Assembly (NCBI GenBank): GCA_012270065.1
Contig: JAAXJB010000006.1
Location: 1 to 37,849 of the forward strand
Reading direction: 5' to 3'
DNA from: Rubripirellula sp.
GTDB lineage: Bacteria; Planctomycetota; Planctomycetia; Pirellulales; Pirellulaceae
Length of the DNA: 37,849 bases
Made by a program: the position numbers and the translations under genes. Shown here piece after piece: positions 17,952 through 28,025 of the stretch. Below the pieces are notes generated by a model, which had not been told where the DNA came from, made no database searches, and saw nothing but the letters and a program-made list of their open reading frames with translations. Positions within the stretch are counted from its first letter, which is position 1, and each line of letters begins with the position of its first letter.

Positions 17952-20231
17952 GTGGAAGGTTGGCAAATTCTTCTCGGTATCGTGATCGTCGGTATTGTTT
18001 TTTTGGGCTTGATGCTGGCAATCGCGCCCCGTTTCACGGTAAGACTGCCATTCACTTTGCTCCTGCCAATTCTTTATCGCAAACAGGTCGTTGGTCTTGA
18101 GAATGTCCCCAAAGATCAGGGATGCGTGATCGTCGCCAACCATGTTTCGTGGCTTGACGGTGTATTGCTGCTTTGGATGTTGCCACGCAACATTCGTTTT
18201 GTGGTGGATGGAGGCAATTTCAAAAACCCGATCTTCAAATTTCTGGCGTCCACCTTCGACACCATCTTGATGTCCGCGAGTCCCAAATCGATTGGCCGAG
18301 CTCTGAAAACCGGTCGTGAGGGCATCGAGGCCGGCGATATGATTGGTATTTTCCCTGAGGGCACGCTGACCCGTACTGGGCAGTTGCAGACGTTCAAGCC
18401 TGGCTATCAAAAAATGCTCAAGGGAACGGATGGTTGCATCCTGCCGATCTACCTCGAAGGAATGTGGGGCAGCATTTTCAGTCACTCGGGTGGAAAACTG
18501 TTTTTCAAATGGCCTGACAAGCTGCGTCGCAAGCTGACCCTGCACATCGGGAAACCCATCGAGGCGGACACACCAGTCTCGCATGTTCGTTCAAAAGTCC
18601 TGGCTTTGGGCGCCGACGCAACGATTCATAATCGGCGTGAATTTCCTATCCTCGCAAAACGCATCATCCGTGTTTGGCGCAAACGATGGAAGTCACTGCA
18701 AGCGGCAGATTCACTGGGTCAGCAGGCAAGTGGAAGATCCATGCTGATGAAGGTGTTTGCGCTTCGACGTGTTTTGCGTCGGGAAGTACTTGCACCCGAC
18801 GAGGAGTACGTAGGCGTGCTGCTGCCTCCCAGTGTGGGCGGGGTCGCAGTCAACGTTGCTCTGGCAATCGATCGTCGCGTCACCGCAAATCTGAATTACA
18901 CCGTCAGCAGTGATGTGGTCAATCACTGCATCAAAGAAGTGGGTGTCAGGCACGTCCTTTCCACGGAAAAATTCATCAGCAAGACCGGATTGGAAGTCGA
19001 CGCCGAGATGGTCATGCTGGACAGTCTGCGTGACAAGGTCAGCATCGTTGATAAAGCAGTCGCGTTCATTCAGGCTTACCTGATTCCTGCGTTTCTGTTG
19101 GATGCTGTGCTTGGCTTGAACAAAATTCAGGCGGATGATTTACTCACCGTGATTTTCACCAGCGGTTCCACTGGAATGCCAAAAGGCGTTCTTCTGAGTA
19201 ACGCGAACATCAGTCACAATGTGGATGCGATTGATCGGGCTGTCCGCTTGAACAATCGCGATACCGTTCTGGGTATTCTGCCATTCTTCCATTCCTTTGG
19301 TTACTCGGTGACCCTGTGGGCTGTCCAGACTCTGGGTCCATGCGGTGTGTATCACTTCAATCCGCTTGATGCCAAGCAGGTTGGCAAACTGAGCGAAAAA
19401 TATGGAGTCACCGTCTTGCTGGGTACGCCAACGTTTCTGCGGGGTTACCTGCGAAGGATCAAACCGGAGCAGTTTTCAAAACTGGACGTCGCGGTTGTCG
19501 GTGCTGAAAAGATGCCGGCAGATCTTTTCGAGGCATTTGAAGAAAAATTTGGGGTTCGCCCCGTCGAAGGATACGGGGCAACTGAACTGAGTCCACTGGT
19601 ATCGGTGAACATCCCTCCATCGCGTTCACCTGCGAAGTTCCAGCGAGACAGAGTGGAAGGCTCGGTGGGACGACCCTTGCCCGGTGTCTCAGCACGGGTG
19701 GTGACTCCTGATACCGACGATGAGCTGGATGCAAACGAAGACGGCATGCTGCTGATCTCGGGCCCAAATGTCATGAAAGGATACGCAAACCGTGATGACC
19801 TGACCCGTGATACGATCCACGACGGCTGGTACGTTACCGGTGACATTGCCCACATCGACCAGGAGGGTTTCATCCATATCACTGGACGCCTCAGCCGATT
19901 TTCGAAAATCGGAGGCGAGATGGTCCCACATGTGCGCATCGAGGAAGAACTCGGTCGGCTGTTCCGTGAAGGTGAAGATGATGAACAGATCCGCGTGTGC
20001 GTCACTGCCGTGCCCGATGCCAAAAAGGGTGAGCGGCTGATCGTTTTGCACCTCAACACCGAGAAAGACATCTCGGAGATTCGCAAGGCACTCAGTGATG
20101 CCGGCTTGCCGAATCTGTTCATCCCATCGCAAGACAGTTTCCTGGAAATTGATGAGATTCCAATGCTGGGAACAGGAAAACTTGACCTCAAAGGTGCCAA
20201 GCAGATGGCCGCTGACATGGTCGCTGCCTAG
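17952..20231 (+). CDS. Aas-like acyltransferase / acyl-ACP synthetase fusion
   Basis: The 759-residue protein has an N-terminal membrane segment, then a PlsC-type acyltransferase with NHVSWLD (H64/D69) and FPEGTLTR (about 134-141). An ANL adenylation domain follows, with FTSGSTGMPKG near residue 400, GYGATELSPLV, the YVTGDIAHID strand, and a C-terminal catalytic Lys region (PMLGTGKLDLKG). This order matches E. coli Aas, which re-acylates lysophosphatidylethanolamine using fatty acid activated on ACP. The MFS lysolipid flippase (LplT) that is sometimes fused or adjacent is absent here. The start is a GTG with AGGA seven nt upstream. The homocysteine methyltransferase gene begins five nt after its stop. 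Confidence 0.88.
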   Translation: MEGWQILLGIVIVGIVFLGLMLAIAPRFTVRLPFTLLLPILYRKQVVGLENVPKDQGCVIVANHVSWLDGVLLLWMLPRNIRFVVDGGNFKNPIFKFLASTFDTILMSASPKSIGRALKTGREGIEAGDMIGIFPEGTLTRTGQLQTFKPGYQKMLKGTDGCILPIYLEGMWGSIFSHSGGKLFFKWPDKLRRKLTLHIGKPIEADTPVSHVRSKVLALGADATIHNRREFPILAKRIIRVWRKRWKSLQAADSLGQQASGRSMLMKVFALRRVLRREVLAPDEEYVGVLLPPSVGGVAVNVALAIDRRVTANLNYTVSSDVVNHCIKEVGVRHVLSTEKFISKTGLEVDAEMVMLDSLRDKVSIVDKAVAFIQAYLIPAFLLDAVLGLNKIQADDLLTVIFTSGSTGMPKGVLLSNANISHNVDAIDRAVRLNNRDTVLGILPFFHSFGYSVTLWAVQTLGPCGVYHFNPLDAKQVGKLSEKYGVTVLLGTPTFLRGYLRRIKPEQFSKLDVAVVGAEKMPADLFEAFEEKFGVRPVEGYGATELSPLVSVNIPPSRSPAKFQRDRVEGSVGRPLPGVSARVVTPDTDDELDANEDGMLLISGPNVMKGYANRDDLTRDTIHDGWYVTGDIAHIDQEGFIHITGRLSRFSKIGGEMVPHVRIEEELGRLFREGEDDEQIRVCVTAVPDAKKGERLIVLHLNTEKDISEIRKALSDAGLPNLFIPSQDSFLEIDEIPMLGTGKLDLKGAKQMAADMVAA

Positions 20232-20236
20232 ACGCA

Positions 20237-21070
20237 ATGATCACGCTGCTCGACGGGCCAGTGGGCACCGAACTGGAAGCTCGAGGCATTCCGCCCTCTC
20301 ACGATTGCTGGAGTGCCAAGGCGATTGATTCTGCGCCTCAGATAATCGCCTCCATCCATCAGGACTATGCAAGCCATGGAGCGACCGTTCATACAGCCAG
20401 CACGTTTCGCACCAACCAGCGAGCAAGCGGGCATTGGTGGCGTCAGCGAACATTAGCCGCGGTCAATCTTGTCAGACAGGCCGTTCCTGCCAATCATCGG
20501 GTCGCTGGCAGCATTGCTCCGGTCGAAGACTGCTACCGGCCCGACCTGTCTCCGGGATTCCGAGCAGAAGCTGAACACCACCAAATGGCTGAACTGCTGG
20601 CCGAAGCCGGCTGTGACCTGATCCTTTGCGAAACGTTCTGTCACCGGGAAGAAGCCATCACGGTGACCAAAGCCGCGTCAGGCTGCAATCTCGAAACATG
20701 GGTGGCTTTGACTGCAGGACCACAGGCTGACCTGCTCACACCAGGTGCGATGGCAGAACTGGCAACTGAAGTGGTTGATCTTGGCGCCAGTGCGGTTCTG
20801 GTCAATTGCACACCAGCACGTGAAACATTGCGTTTTCTGGAAGCAATCATCGAAACTGGAATACCAGTCGCCATCGGTGCCTATGCGAATGCGGGTAACC
20901 CAGCCGACAATCTGGGCTGGAAAACAGACGGGGAATCCGGATTCAATCGTTACGCCAGGCTGGCACAAAAATGGATCGATCTGGGGGCCACCATCGTGGG
21001 TGGCTGCTGCGGCACGGGACCGGGACACATTGGGGCGATCAAACGACTGATCGAACCGAACACCCAATGA
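20237..21070 (+). CDS. Homocysteine S-methyltransferase family protein
   Basis: The 277-residue protein is a (beta/alpha)8 zinc enzyme that transfers a methyl group to homocysteine. It opens ITLLDGPVGTELEARGI, has TASTFRTN, DLILCETF, and the three zinc ligands Cys191 (VNCTPA) and Cys257-Cys258 (VGGCCGTGPGHI). It lacks the cobalamin and folate modules of MetH, so it may use S-methylmethionine, betaine or another donor. The ATG is five nt after the acyltransferase gene, so the two are probably co-transcribed although their roles are not obviously linked. Confidence 0.88.
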   Translation: MITLLDGPVGTELEARGIPPSHDCWSAKAIDSAPQIIASIHQDYASHGATVHTASTFRTNQRASGHWWRQRTLAAVNLVRQAVPANHRVAGSIAPVEDCYRPDLSPGFRAEAEHHQMAELLAEAGCDLILCETFCHREEAITVTKAASGCNLETWVALTAGPQADLLTPGAMAELATEVVDLGASAVLVNCTPARETLRFLEAIIETGIPVAIGAYANAGNPADNLGWKTDGESGFNRYARLAQKWIDLGATIVGGCCGTGPGHIGAIKRLIEPNTQ

Positions 21071-21108
21071 CAGGAACCATCAAGTCGATACTGGCACGAT
21101 CAAGCACG

Positions 21109-21164
21109 AATCCAGCGCATCAAATCCAGCGCATCAAATCCAGCGCATCAAATCCAGCGCATCA
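21109..21164. repeat. Four perfect 14-bp tandem repeats
   Basis: Four adjacent copies of AATCCAGCGCATCA lie between two convergent genes. They are identical, which suggests recent expansion or strong constraint. The 14-bp period is not a multiple of three, as expected for noncoding DNA. There are no spacers, so it is not CRISPR. Confidence 0.95.
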
Positions 21165-21211
21165 AATGCACCCGAACAAGGCTTGCATGCCGAATCAGGA
21201 ATGACAGAGGT

Positions 21212-22156
21212 TCACTGCCGTGTCAATCTGCCGGACTTGGGTGATTCAGCTTTGGAATTCCGGACGACTACCGGCAAGCCCTGAGCTTTGCGGTTGTTTT
21301 CCCAGGCACGATTTGACACAGCACGAATCACATTCGTGAATCGCTGTCGCGTCTCATCACTCACTTGGGGCAGGCGATACGCGACGTCCAACATGGCGGG
21401 CGTATTCATCTCGGATGCCTGAGAAACCTGTGCCATGAACTTGGCCGTCTCGGTGAAGTTGTTGTCAGCAGATCTTCCAATCAGACCGCTCAAAGTACGA
21501 GCAATCAGATCCGCACCCAGACCTTCGATTTTGACGAAACAATCGATGGTTCCTGTCACAGTTGTGCGGCCGCTGCTGGAAGCGGCATAGGAACTTCGCA
21601 GAACAAAGACACCACGGCCCCGGACAGGCTTGGTCACCATCTTTCCGTCGTAGCTGCCATCGGCAACAAAGATATGAATCTTGGGGTCTCCATACACCAG
21701 ATCGATGCTGCACCTGGTTCCTGTTCCGTCGATTGCCTCGAATCGATAGGGTCCGGTTCGCCTTGTCTGCACAGATGTGATTCCCATCAACTCCCAAAGC
21801 CCAACCATGACCTCCGCATTTCGGGCGAGGAAAGTGAACATTTCCGGGTCACAGTCGATCGCTTGGGTGGGTAATCGCCGATAGATTGTGGGTGATGCAG
21901 CGACCGACTGGATCCGCTGTCTGGCTTGAGGGGTCAGCCGTTCCATGGGCAGGCTGGCGAGAACGTCCTTTCGCTGGGAACCGGAAGAACGTTGGCTCTT
22001 TTCGCTGCGGAAAAGAAAACCACCACGCTCCGATGCCAGTCCAGAGGATATCTGCGTCAACATGCAGAGCATGAAGATGCACAATCCGCGAAAGAAAGTC
22101 TGGCCTGAATCCCCCGCCACCAAAGTCCCCTTCACGAAGAACGCAATCTCATCCAC
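21212..22156 (-). CDS. Exported protein of unknown function
   Basis: The 314-residue product has an N-terminal hydrophobic segment ([21 protein letters not shown]) that looks like a signal peptide preceded by about 20 residues, so the GTG at 22156 may be too early. The mature part contains [37 protein letters not shown], a beta-rich central part, and [20 protein letters not shown]. The pattern is reminiscent of an unnamed family conserved in planctomycetes, but I cannot name it. No catalytic motif is apparent. It is divergent from pgk and convergent with the homocysteine methyltransferase gene. Confidence 0.6.
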   Translation of the reverse strand: MDEIAFFVKGTLVAGDSGQTFFRGLCIFMLCMLTQISSGLASERGGFLFRSEKSQRSSGSQRKDVLASLPMERLTPQARQRIQSVAASPTIYRRLPTQAIDCDPEMFTFLARNAEVMVGLWELMGITSVQTRRTGPYRFEAIDGTGTRCSIDLVYGDPKIHIFVADGSYDGKMVTKPVRGRGVFVLRSSYAASSSGRTTVTGTIDCFVKIEGLGADLIARTLSGLIGRSADNNFTETAKFMAQVSQASEMNTPAMLDVAYRLPQVSDETRQRFTNVIRAVSNRAWENNRKAQGLPVVVRNSKAESPKSGRLTRQ

Positions 22157-22444
22157 CTTTTCAGCAGGATTGTCGCCACCACCGACACATCCCGAGACGA
22201 GCAGAGTGCTGCGTACAAGGCCTTTGTTGATTTTTCGGTTACTGAGAGGTGCCGAGTTGAGGAATTCAGGACATTCAATCCATCAGCGGGGAGGCATACT
22301 CGACACCCGGCGTGGTTTACCGATAATCGCTGCTCACTCAATTTCGCTGAATCCGCGAAAAAACCGGGTCCAACGCAGGTCCAGCCCGCTTGGAACCCGA
22401 GTTTGACTCTCCTGAATGACGCAAAAACGACGAGACCAACAAAA

Positions 22445-23644
22445 ATGGCGAAGAAAACCATCGACCAGATTGAAGTTGCTGGCAAAACAATCCTGATGCG
22501 GGTCGATTTCAACGTCCCGTTGGACGAAACACAGAAAATCACTGATGACCGTCGCATCCGAATGGCACTCCCCAGCATCAAGAGCGTGATTGACCGCGGC
22601 GGACGTTTGATTTTGATGAGTCATCTAGGCCGCCCCGCGGGAACTGGTTTCGAGGAAAAATTCAGTTTGGCGCCGGCTGCGGCTTGCCTTGCCGAGTTGC
22701 TGGGAAAACCAGTGTCCATGGCAACCGACACGGTTGGTGAAGATGCCGCTTCCAAAGCAGGATCGTTGAGTGACGGAGACGTTCTGGTTCTTGAAAACCT
22801 GCGTTTCAACTCCGGAGAGAAAAAAGGATGCTCGGAGTTTGCAGAAAAACTCGCTGGCCTCGCTGATGGGTACTGCAACGATGCCTTTGGCACTTGCCAC
22901 CGAAGCGATGCATCAATGGTTGCCGTTCCGCAGGCCATGTCAGGCAAGCCCCGCGTGGTCGGCCATCTTGTGGCACGGGAAATTCAATATCTCAGCGATG
23001 CCATCGGTAATCCGGCAAGACCTTTTGTAGCGATTCTCGGCGGTGCAAAGGTAAGTGACAAAATCAATGTCATCAATAATCTTCTCGGGATCTGTGATGC
23101 GGTTCTGATTGGAGGTGCAATGGCTTACACGTTTTCGCTCGCCAATGGCGGCGAGGTGGGTGACAGTCTGGTAGAGAAGGACAAAGTTGATTTGGCAAAG
23201 GAACTGGTATCCAAAGGCGGTGACAAGCTTCACCTGCCCGTGGACACCCACTGTGGTGATGACTTCGCTGATATCGCCGGTTGCAACAAGCAGGTCGTCG
23301 CTGCAGGTCAGATCCCCGATGGCTGGGAAGGCTTCGACATTGGTCCTGAAACAGCAGCCAAGTACGCTGCTGTGATCAAGGACGCCAAGACGGTGGTCTG
23401 GAATGGACCGATGGGAGTTTTCGAAAAGCCCCCCATGGACGAAGGCACGAAAGCTGTGGCTCAAGCCGTTGCAGACAGCGACTCGATCAGCATCATCGGT
23501 GGTGGTGACAGCGCAGCGGCAGTCGACCAACTGGGTTTTGCCGAGCAAGTCAGCCATGTCAGCACAGGCGGGGGTGCAAGTCTGGCCATGCTCGAGGGTC
23601 AAGCGTTTGCCGCCGTCGACCTTCTTGATGATACGGAATCCTGA
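22445..23644 (+). CDS. pgk: Phosphoglycerate kinase
   Basis: PGK converts 1,3-bisphosphoglycerate and ADP to 3-phosphoglycerate and ATP in glycolysis. The 399-residue length is typical. Visible motifs include [69 protein letters not shown] and [11 protein letters not shown]. The ATG at 22445 gives the standard [10 protein letters not shown] opening; the 14 codons before it look noncoding. No other glycolytic gene is adjacent. A hairpin follows at 23668-23689. Confidence 0.97.
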   Translation: MAKKTIDQIEVAGKTILMRVDFNVPLDETQKITDDRRIRMALPSIKSVIDRGGRLILMSHLGRPAGTGFEEKFSLAPAAACLAELLGKPVSMATDTVGEDAASKAGSLSDGDVLVLENLRFNSGEKKGCSEFAEKLAGLADGYCNDAFGTCHRSDASMVAVPQAMSGKPRVVGHLVAREIQYLSDAIGNPARPFVAILGGAKVSDKINVINNLLGICDAVLIGGAMAYTFSLANGGEVGDSLVEKDKVDLAKELVSKGGDKLHLPVDTHCGDDFADIAGCNKQVVAAGQIPDGWEGFDIGPETAAKYAAVIKDAKTVVWNGPMGVFEKPPMDEGTKAVAQAVADSDSISIIGGGDSAAAVDQLGFAEQVSHVSTGGGASLAMLEGQAFAAVDLLDDTES

Positions 23645-23667
23645 GACTGAGGATTCAACAGGTTTCA

Positions 23668-23689
23668 GTTCGGCATTCCCTTGCCGAAC
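23668..23689 (+). terminator. Possible terminator hairpin after pgk
   Basis: GTTCGGCA and TGCCGAAC form a perfect 8-bp stem with a 6-nt loop, 23 nt after the pgk stop. No T-run follows, so it may be only a transcript-stabilising hairpin. Confidence 0.5.
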
Positions 23690-23796
23690 ACCCGTTACCG
23701 GACAAGACCAGAAGGTCGGTTCATCCGTCTCCTGCGAACATGACCTGCCTTCTTGTTTTCAACGGTAACCGAAATGTTTGACAATCGAGAATTCGC

Positions 23797-26511
23797 ATGA
23801 CGCCCGAAGACCTGCGCCTCATTCATACAGCCAAGCGGGAACAGAACTGGCAACGATGGGGTCCCTACCTGTCCGAACGCCAGTGGGGCACTGTCCGCGA
23901 AGACTACAGCGAGGGCGGTGACGCCACCTGGAGCTATTTTCCGCACGATCAAGCCCGCGGCCGCGCTTACCGATGGGGCGAAGATGGTTTGCTCGGAATC
24001 TGCGACCGTGAATGCCGTCTCTGCTTCTCGGTCGGCCTCTGGAATGGGCGTGACCCCATCATCAAGGAACGTCTGTTCGGTGTCACGGGTCCCGAAGGCA
24101 ACCACGGCGAAGACGTGAAAGAGTGCTATTACTATCTGGATAGCACACCAACACACAGCTACATGAAGGCTTTGTACAAGTACCCGCAAAGTCGGTACCC
24201 GTATGAAGAACTGGTTGAAGTCAGCCGCATGCGGGATCGCAATGAGCCTGAATATGAGATCACGGACACATCGGCATTCGATGATTCTCGCTACTTTGAT
24301 GTGATGGCTGAATACGCCAAGGCATCACCCAACGACATGCTGATTCGCCTGACCATCACCAACCGCGGGCCTCAATCGGCGGTGCTGCATGTGGTCCCTC
24401 AGCTCTTTTTTCGCAACACATGGACCTGGCGGTGCACGGATGAAGGTTGCACAACGCGTCCTTCCATGCGTCTGGACAACAATGTGGTCCAGACTTTCCA
24501 TGAATCGCTGGACGAATTCTGGTTCACTTGTGATGCAGCCGGATCCAATGGCTGGAGCTGGCTGTTTACGGACAATGAAACCAACACGAAAAAATATCCG
24601 GATCTCCCCAGTGAATCCGAGTACTTCAAGGACGCAATCAACGACTACGTGGTGCTCGGCAACACTCGTGCGGTGAACCCCGAGCAACGGGGTACCAAAT
24701 GTGGTGTCTATGGTTTGATCATGCTGCCTGCTGGTGAAACCCGGGAAGTCCGCTTGCGTCTCACCCACGCCAAGTCGGAACTGATTGCAGACCAGGCCGA
24801 GAATGATCCCGCCAAGTACACCCAATTGGCATTTGGCGAATCATTTCAGCAGACCTTTGACCAACGCATTGCTGAAGCGGACGAATTCTACGCCGATCGG
24901 ATTCCGGAGACTTTGCCATTCGAACGCCAGGCGACCATGCGTCAGGCATATGCAGGGCTGCTATGGACAAAACAGTTCTATCATTATTCCGTCAGTACGT
25001 GGCTCGATGGTGATCCCAATGGTGTACCCACCAGTGCTGCGCGAAAAGAAGGACGAAACAGCGACTGGCGCAATCTGTTCAATCGCGACATCATTTCGAT
25101 GCCGGACAAGTGGGAATACCCATGGTACGCTGCCTGGGATCTGGCCTTCCACATGGTTCCGATGGCAGGGCTCGACACCCACTTTGCCAAAGAGCAACTG
25201 CTGCTATTTTTGCGCGAATGGTACATGCATCCCAGTGGGCAGATTCCTGCTTACGAATGGCACCTTGGTGACGTCAATCCTCCAGTGCACGCATGGGGTG
25301 TCTGGCAGGTCTATAAAGCGACGGGTCCACCCCGTCAACGCGACAAGGTCTTTCTGGCACGGGCGTTCCAGAAACTGCTGATCAATTTCACGTGGTGGGT
25401 AAATCGAAAAGATCCACGAGGCAAGAATATCTTTGCGGGTGGTTTCCTTGGACTCGACAACATCGGCGTATTTGATCGCAGCAAACCACTCCCGGAAGGT
25501 CACCTTGAACAGGCCGATGGCACGTCATGGATGGCCTTTTACTGTGGCACCATGCTAAGAATTGCCATCGAACTGGCTGAAGACCATCAAGCTTACGGTG
25601 ACATGGCGAGCAAGTTCTTCGAACACTACGTGGCCATAGCTGAAGCAATGAATTCCATGGACGGCACAGGACTGTGGGACGAAAAGGACGGTTTTTATTA
25701 TGACCACCTGTTTGTCAAAGACCACTCGATCCCAATTCGTGTCCGGTCTCTGGTTGGACTGTTGCCATTGATGACTGGTGTGATTCTCGAAGAAGAGATG
25801 ATCGAAAAGCTGCCTGGCTTTCGCCGACGCATGAACTGGTTCCTCAACAATCGGGATGATCTAAGCCAACACATGACGTACATGGAACGCGAGGACCCGG
25901 AGTCCGGTGAAGCGTCCCGGCGTCTGCTCGCCATTCCGTCGGAAGATCGCTTTCGAAAGCTCATCGCTGTATTGCTGGATGAAGACGAATTCCTGTCGCC
26001 GTTTGGAATCCGCAGCATGTCAGCAGCACACCGTGATGACCCGCTGATTTTTGACTTTGGCGGACGGCGCCACGAAGTCGGCTATGTCCCCGGTGAGAGC
26101 GAAAGTGGCATGTTCGGCGGAAACAGCAACTGGCGTGGGCCAATCTGGTTCCCTGTCAACTATCTGCTGATCCAGTCCCTGAAACGTTATCATGACTTTT
26201 ACGGAAACGAATTCAAAGTGGAATGTCCGACCGGCAGTGGACAAAGAATGAATCTGCTGGAAGTCGCCCGGGAACTGGAACGACGGTTGATCTCTCTGTT
26301 TGAGCCGGATGCCGATGGCAATCGCCCAGCACATGGTGGCGACTTGCGTTACCGAGACGATCCCGCCTGGAAGGATCTGATCCTCTTCTACGAGTATTTC
26401 CACGCTGACAACGGCAAGGGACTGGGAGCGAATCACCAGACCGGCTGGACTGCCTTGGTAGCATCCATGCTGCGCAGCCAGGCGAATGTGAAAAAGCACC
26501 AAAGCGTCTGA
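23797..26511 (+). CDS. GH63/MGH1-like glycoside hydrolase (glucosidase-type)
   Basis: The 904-residue protein shows an N-terminal beta-rich domain with LWNGRDPIIKERLFGVTGPE and GNHGEDVKECYYYLDSTPTH, then an (alpha/alpha)6-type catalytic region with WYAAWDLAFHMVPMAGLD, PAYEWHLGDVNPPVHAW (Y486-D492 region) and GGNSNWRGPIWFPVNYLL. This matches the family related to mannosyl-oligosaccharide glucosidase (GH63) and the MGH1-like domain, which includes bacterial alpha-glucosidases. No signal peptide is present, so it is probably cytoplasmic. The substrate is unknown; glucosylated compatible solutes or oligosaccharides are possible. Confidence 0.85.
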   Translation: MTPEDLRLIHTAKREQNWQRWGPYLSERQWGTVREDYSEGGDATWSYFPHDQARGRAYRWGEDGLLGICDRECRLCFSVGLWNGRDPIIKERLFGVTGPEGNHGEDVKECYYYLDSTPTHSYMKALYKYPQSRYPYEELVEVSRMRDRNEPEYEITDTSAFDDSRYFDVMAEYAKASPNDMLIRLTITNRGPQSAVLHVVPQLFFRNTWTWRCTDEGCTTRPSMRLDNNVVQTFHESLDEFWFTCDAAGSNGWSWLFTDNETNTKKYPDLPSESEYFKDAINDYVVLGNTRAVNPEQRGTKCGVYGLIMLPAGETREVRLRLTHAKSELIADQAENDPAKYTQLAFGESFQQTFDQRIAEADEFYADRIPETLPFERQATMRQAYAGLLWTKQFYHYSVSTWLDGDPNGVPTSAARKEGRNSDWRNLFNRDIISMPDKWEYPWYAAWDLAFHMVPMAGLDTHFAKEQLLLFLREWYMHPSGQIPAYEWHLGDVNPPVHAWGVWQVYKATGPPRQRDKVFLARAFQKLLINFTWWVNRKDPRGKNIFAGGFLGLDNIGVFDRSKPLPEGHLEQADGTSWMAFYCGTMLRIAIELAEDHQAYGDMASKFFEHYVAIAEAMNSMDGTGLWDEKDGFYYDHLFVKDHSIPIRVRSLVGLLPLMTGVILEEEMIEKLPGFRRRMNWFLNNRDDLSQHMTYMEREDPESGEASRRLLAIPSEDRFRKLIAVLLDEDEFLSPFGIRSMSAAHRDDPLIFDFGGRRHEVGYVPGESESGMFGGNSNWRGPIWFPVNYLLIQSLKRYHDFYGNEFKVECPTGSGQRMNLLEVARELERRLISLFEPDADGNRPAHGGDLRYRDDPAWKDLILFYEYFHADNGKGLGANHQTGWTALVASMLRSQANVKKHQSV

Positions 26512-26725
26512 ATTCGCCGTTCATTGATGCGATGTCTTTTTTCCGCAGATGATGACGCACTCAACGAACACGTGAGGTTGGGGAGCAAGTACAATCCACG
26601 GTCCGGCGTTGCATCCTCAACATGGTCAACGCCGTCCCTAATTCCCGTCCCGGGCGCACAATCAAGCGAGGTCGCCACCTCCCGATGTGCTTCCTGTCTG
26701 CCTCCAACTCGTTGACAATCAAATC

Positions 26726-27715
26726 ATGCGACAAGTCACTTTTTCCATCAGCATGCTCCTTATCGCTGCTTCAGCTGCTCTCGCCAAGAACCCAACAACG
26801 CTTGGACGGGTTGAAAAACTGGACCCGGCTTTCGATGCCATTGTCGACTCCACCGCAAAAATCGAAGTCCTCGCAAGTGGCTTCACGTGGACCGAGGGTC
26901 CAGTCTGGGTCGAAGACGACAGAGGCGGGCACCTGCTTTTTTCAGACATTCCACGCAACAGCATTTTTCGCTGGTCGGAAAAAGGAGGCACTGAACTGTT
27001 CATGAGCCCCAGTGGATACACTGGCGCAACCTACTATGGCCTGGAACCCGGATCCAATGGGTTGACTCTCGACCCGCAAGGTCGGCTCACCGCATGCGAA
27101 CATGGGGATCGTCGCATCTCCGTGTTGACCAAGGGCGGTGGCAAGCGGACGTTGGTTGACAATTACAAAGGAAAACGACTCAACAGTCCCAATGACCTTG
27201 TATTCCATTCCTCAGGCTCGATTTTCTTCACCGATCCACCTTACGGTCTTCCTGATCGAGAATCAGACCCAAGACGCGAACTTGATTTCTGTGGCGTCTA
27301 CCGACTCGATACAGATGGAACACTGACACTGGTAAGCAAAGCACTGGAACGGCCCAACGGAATCGGACTCTCTCCGGATGAAAAAACCCTCTACGTCGCC
27401 CAAAGTGATCCAGCAAACCCGATCTGGATGGCATTCCCTGTCAACCAGGACAAGTCGCTCGGCAAGGGAAAAGTACTTTTTGACGGCAAGAAGTTCATGC
27501 AGGAATTCCCGGGATTACCCGATGGCCTGGCAGTTTCCCAGGACGGGACGATTTTTGGCAGCGGACCAGGAGGCATCTATGTCATCAGCCCAAATGGAAA
27601 ACTATTGGGTCGCCTGATCACTGGGGGGCGAACGAGCAACTGCACCTTCGGGCCAAAAGGAAAAACGCTCTACATCACGGCCGATAGTTTCCTCTGCCGA
27701 ATCAAACTGAAATGA
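26726..27715 (+). CDS. Exported SMP-30/gluconolactonase-like protein
   Basis: The 329-residue product begins MRQVTFSISMLLIAASAALA, a cleavable signal peptide, which supports the ATG at 26726 over an earlier in-frame start at 26687. The six-bladed propeller shows TEGPVW (Glu57), LNSPNDLVF (Asn156), LERPNGIGLSPDEKTLYVA and GLPDGLAV (Asp266), matching the metal-binding residues of SMP-30/gluconolactonases, which hydrolyse sugar lactones. It acts in the periplasm. It follows the glycosidase gene after about 210 bp and may belong to the same carbohydrate pathway. Confidence 0.9.
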   Translation: MRQVTFSISMLLIAASAALAKNPTTLGRVEKLDPAFDAIVDSTAKIEVLASGFTWTEGPVWVEDDRGGHLLFSDIPRNSIFRWSEKGGTELFMSPSGYTGATYYGLEPGSNGLTLDPQGRLTACEHGDRRISVLTKGGGKRTLVDNYKGKRLNSPNDLVFHSSGSIFFTDPPYGLPDRESDPRRELDFCGVYRLDTDGTLTLVSKALERPNGIGLSPDEKTLYVAQSDPANPIWMAFPVNQDKSLGKGKVLFDGKKFMQEFPGLPDGLAVSQDGTIFGSGPGGIYVISPNGKLLGRLITGGRTSNCTFGPKGKTLYITADSFLCRIKLK

Positions 27716-28025
27716 GCGTGACTGCCCCACTTCATCACCGGATCATCCGGTCCGGTGAATACGTTCTGGATGCTAGCAACATCCAGACTTGCCTTCTTGC
27801 TCTCACCTGAGGGCTTCGAACATGCCATCCTTCATGACATCACAAGAAGGCTGAAACAACGAAAAGCGAAACTGATCTGGCAGAAAATCAATAGTTTTGG
27901 CTAATCTCGGCAGGAAATGGGCTGGGCCTTCCACTGCTCCGGTGGAATCGGTGCCCGGACCAAGGATTACTCGCAAGCACATGAGATGGACCTGATCGCA
28001 TCGGGTCCCGTCATGGAGGACTGTC
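27716..28025 (+). terminator. Intergenic region with two consecutive hairpins after the SMP-30 gene
   Basis: Two perfect 7-bp stems lie close together: CACCGGA/TCCGGTG at 27736-27757 and CTGGATG/CATCCAG at 27766-27786. Neither is followed by a T-run. The remainder of this 310-bp gap has no supported gene; GGAGGA at 28016-28021 is the ribosome-binding site of the next gene. Confidence 0.45.

Noticed and set aside
21109-21164. CRISPR array or iteron origin
   Set aside because: Perfect 14-bp head-to-tail units with no spacers; no replication initiator gene or AT-rich unwinding region nearby.
22940-23602. 220-residue minus-strand frame
   Set aside because: Antisense to pgk, which is unambiguous; no motif in the antisense product.
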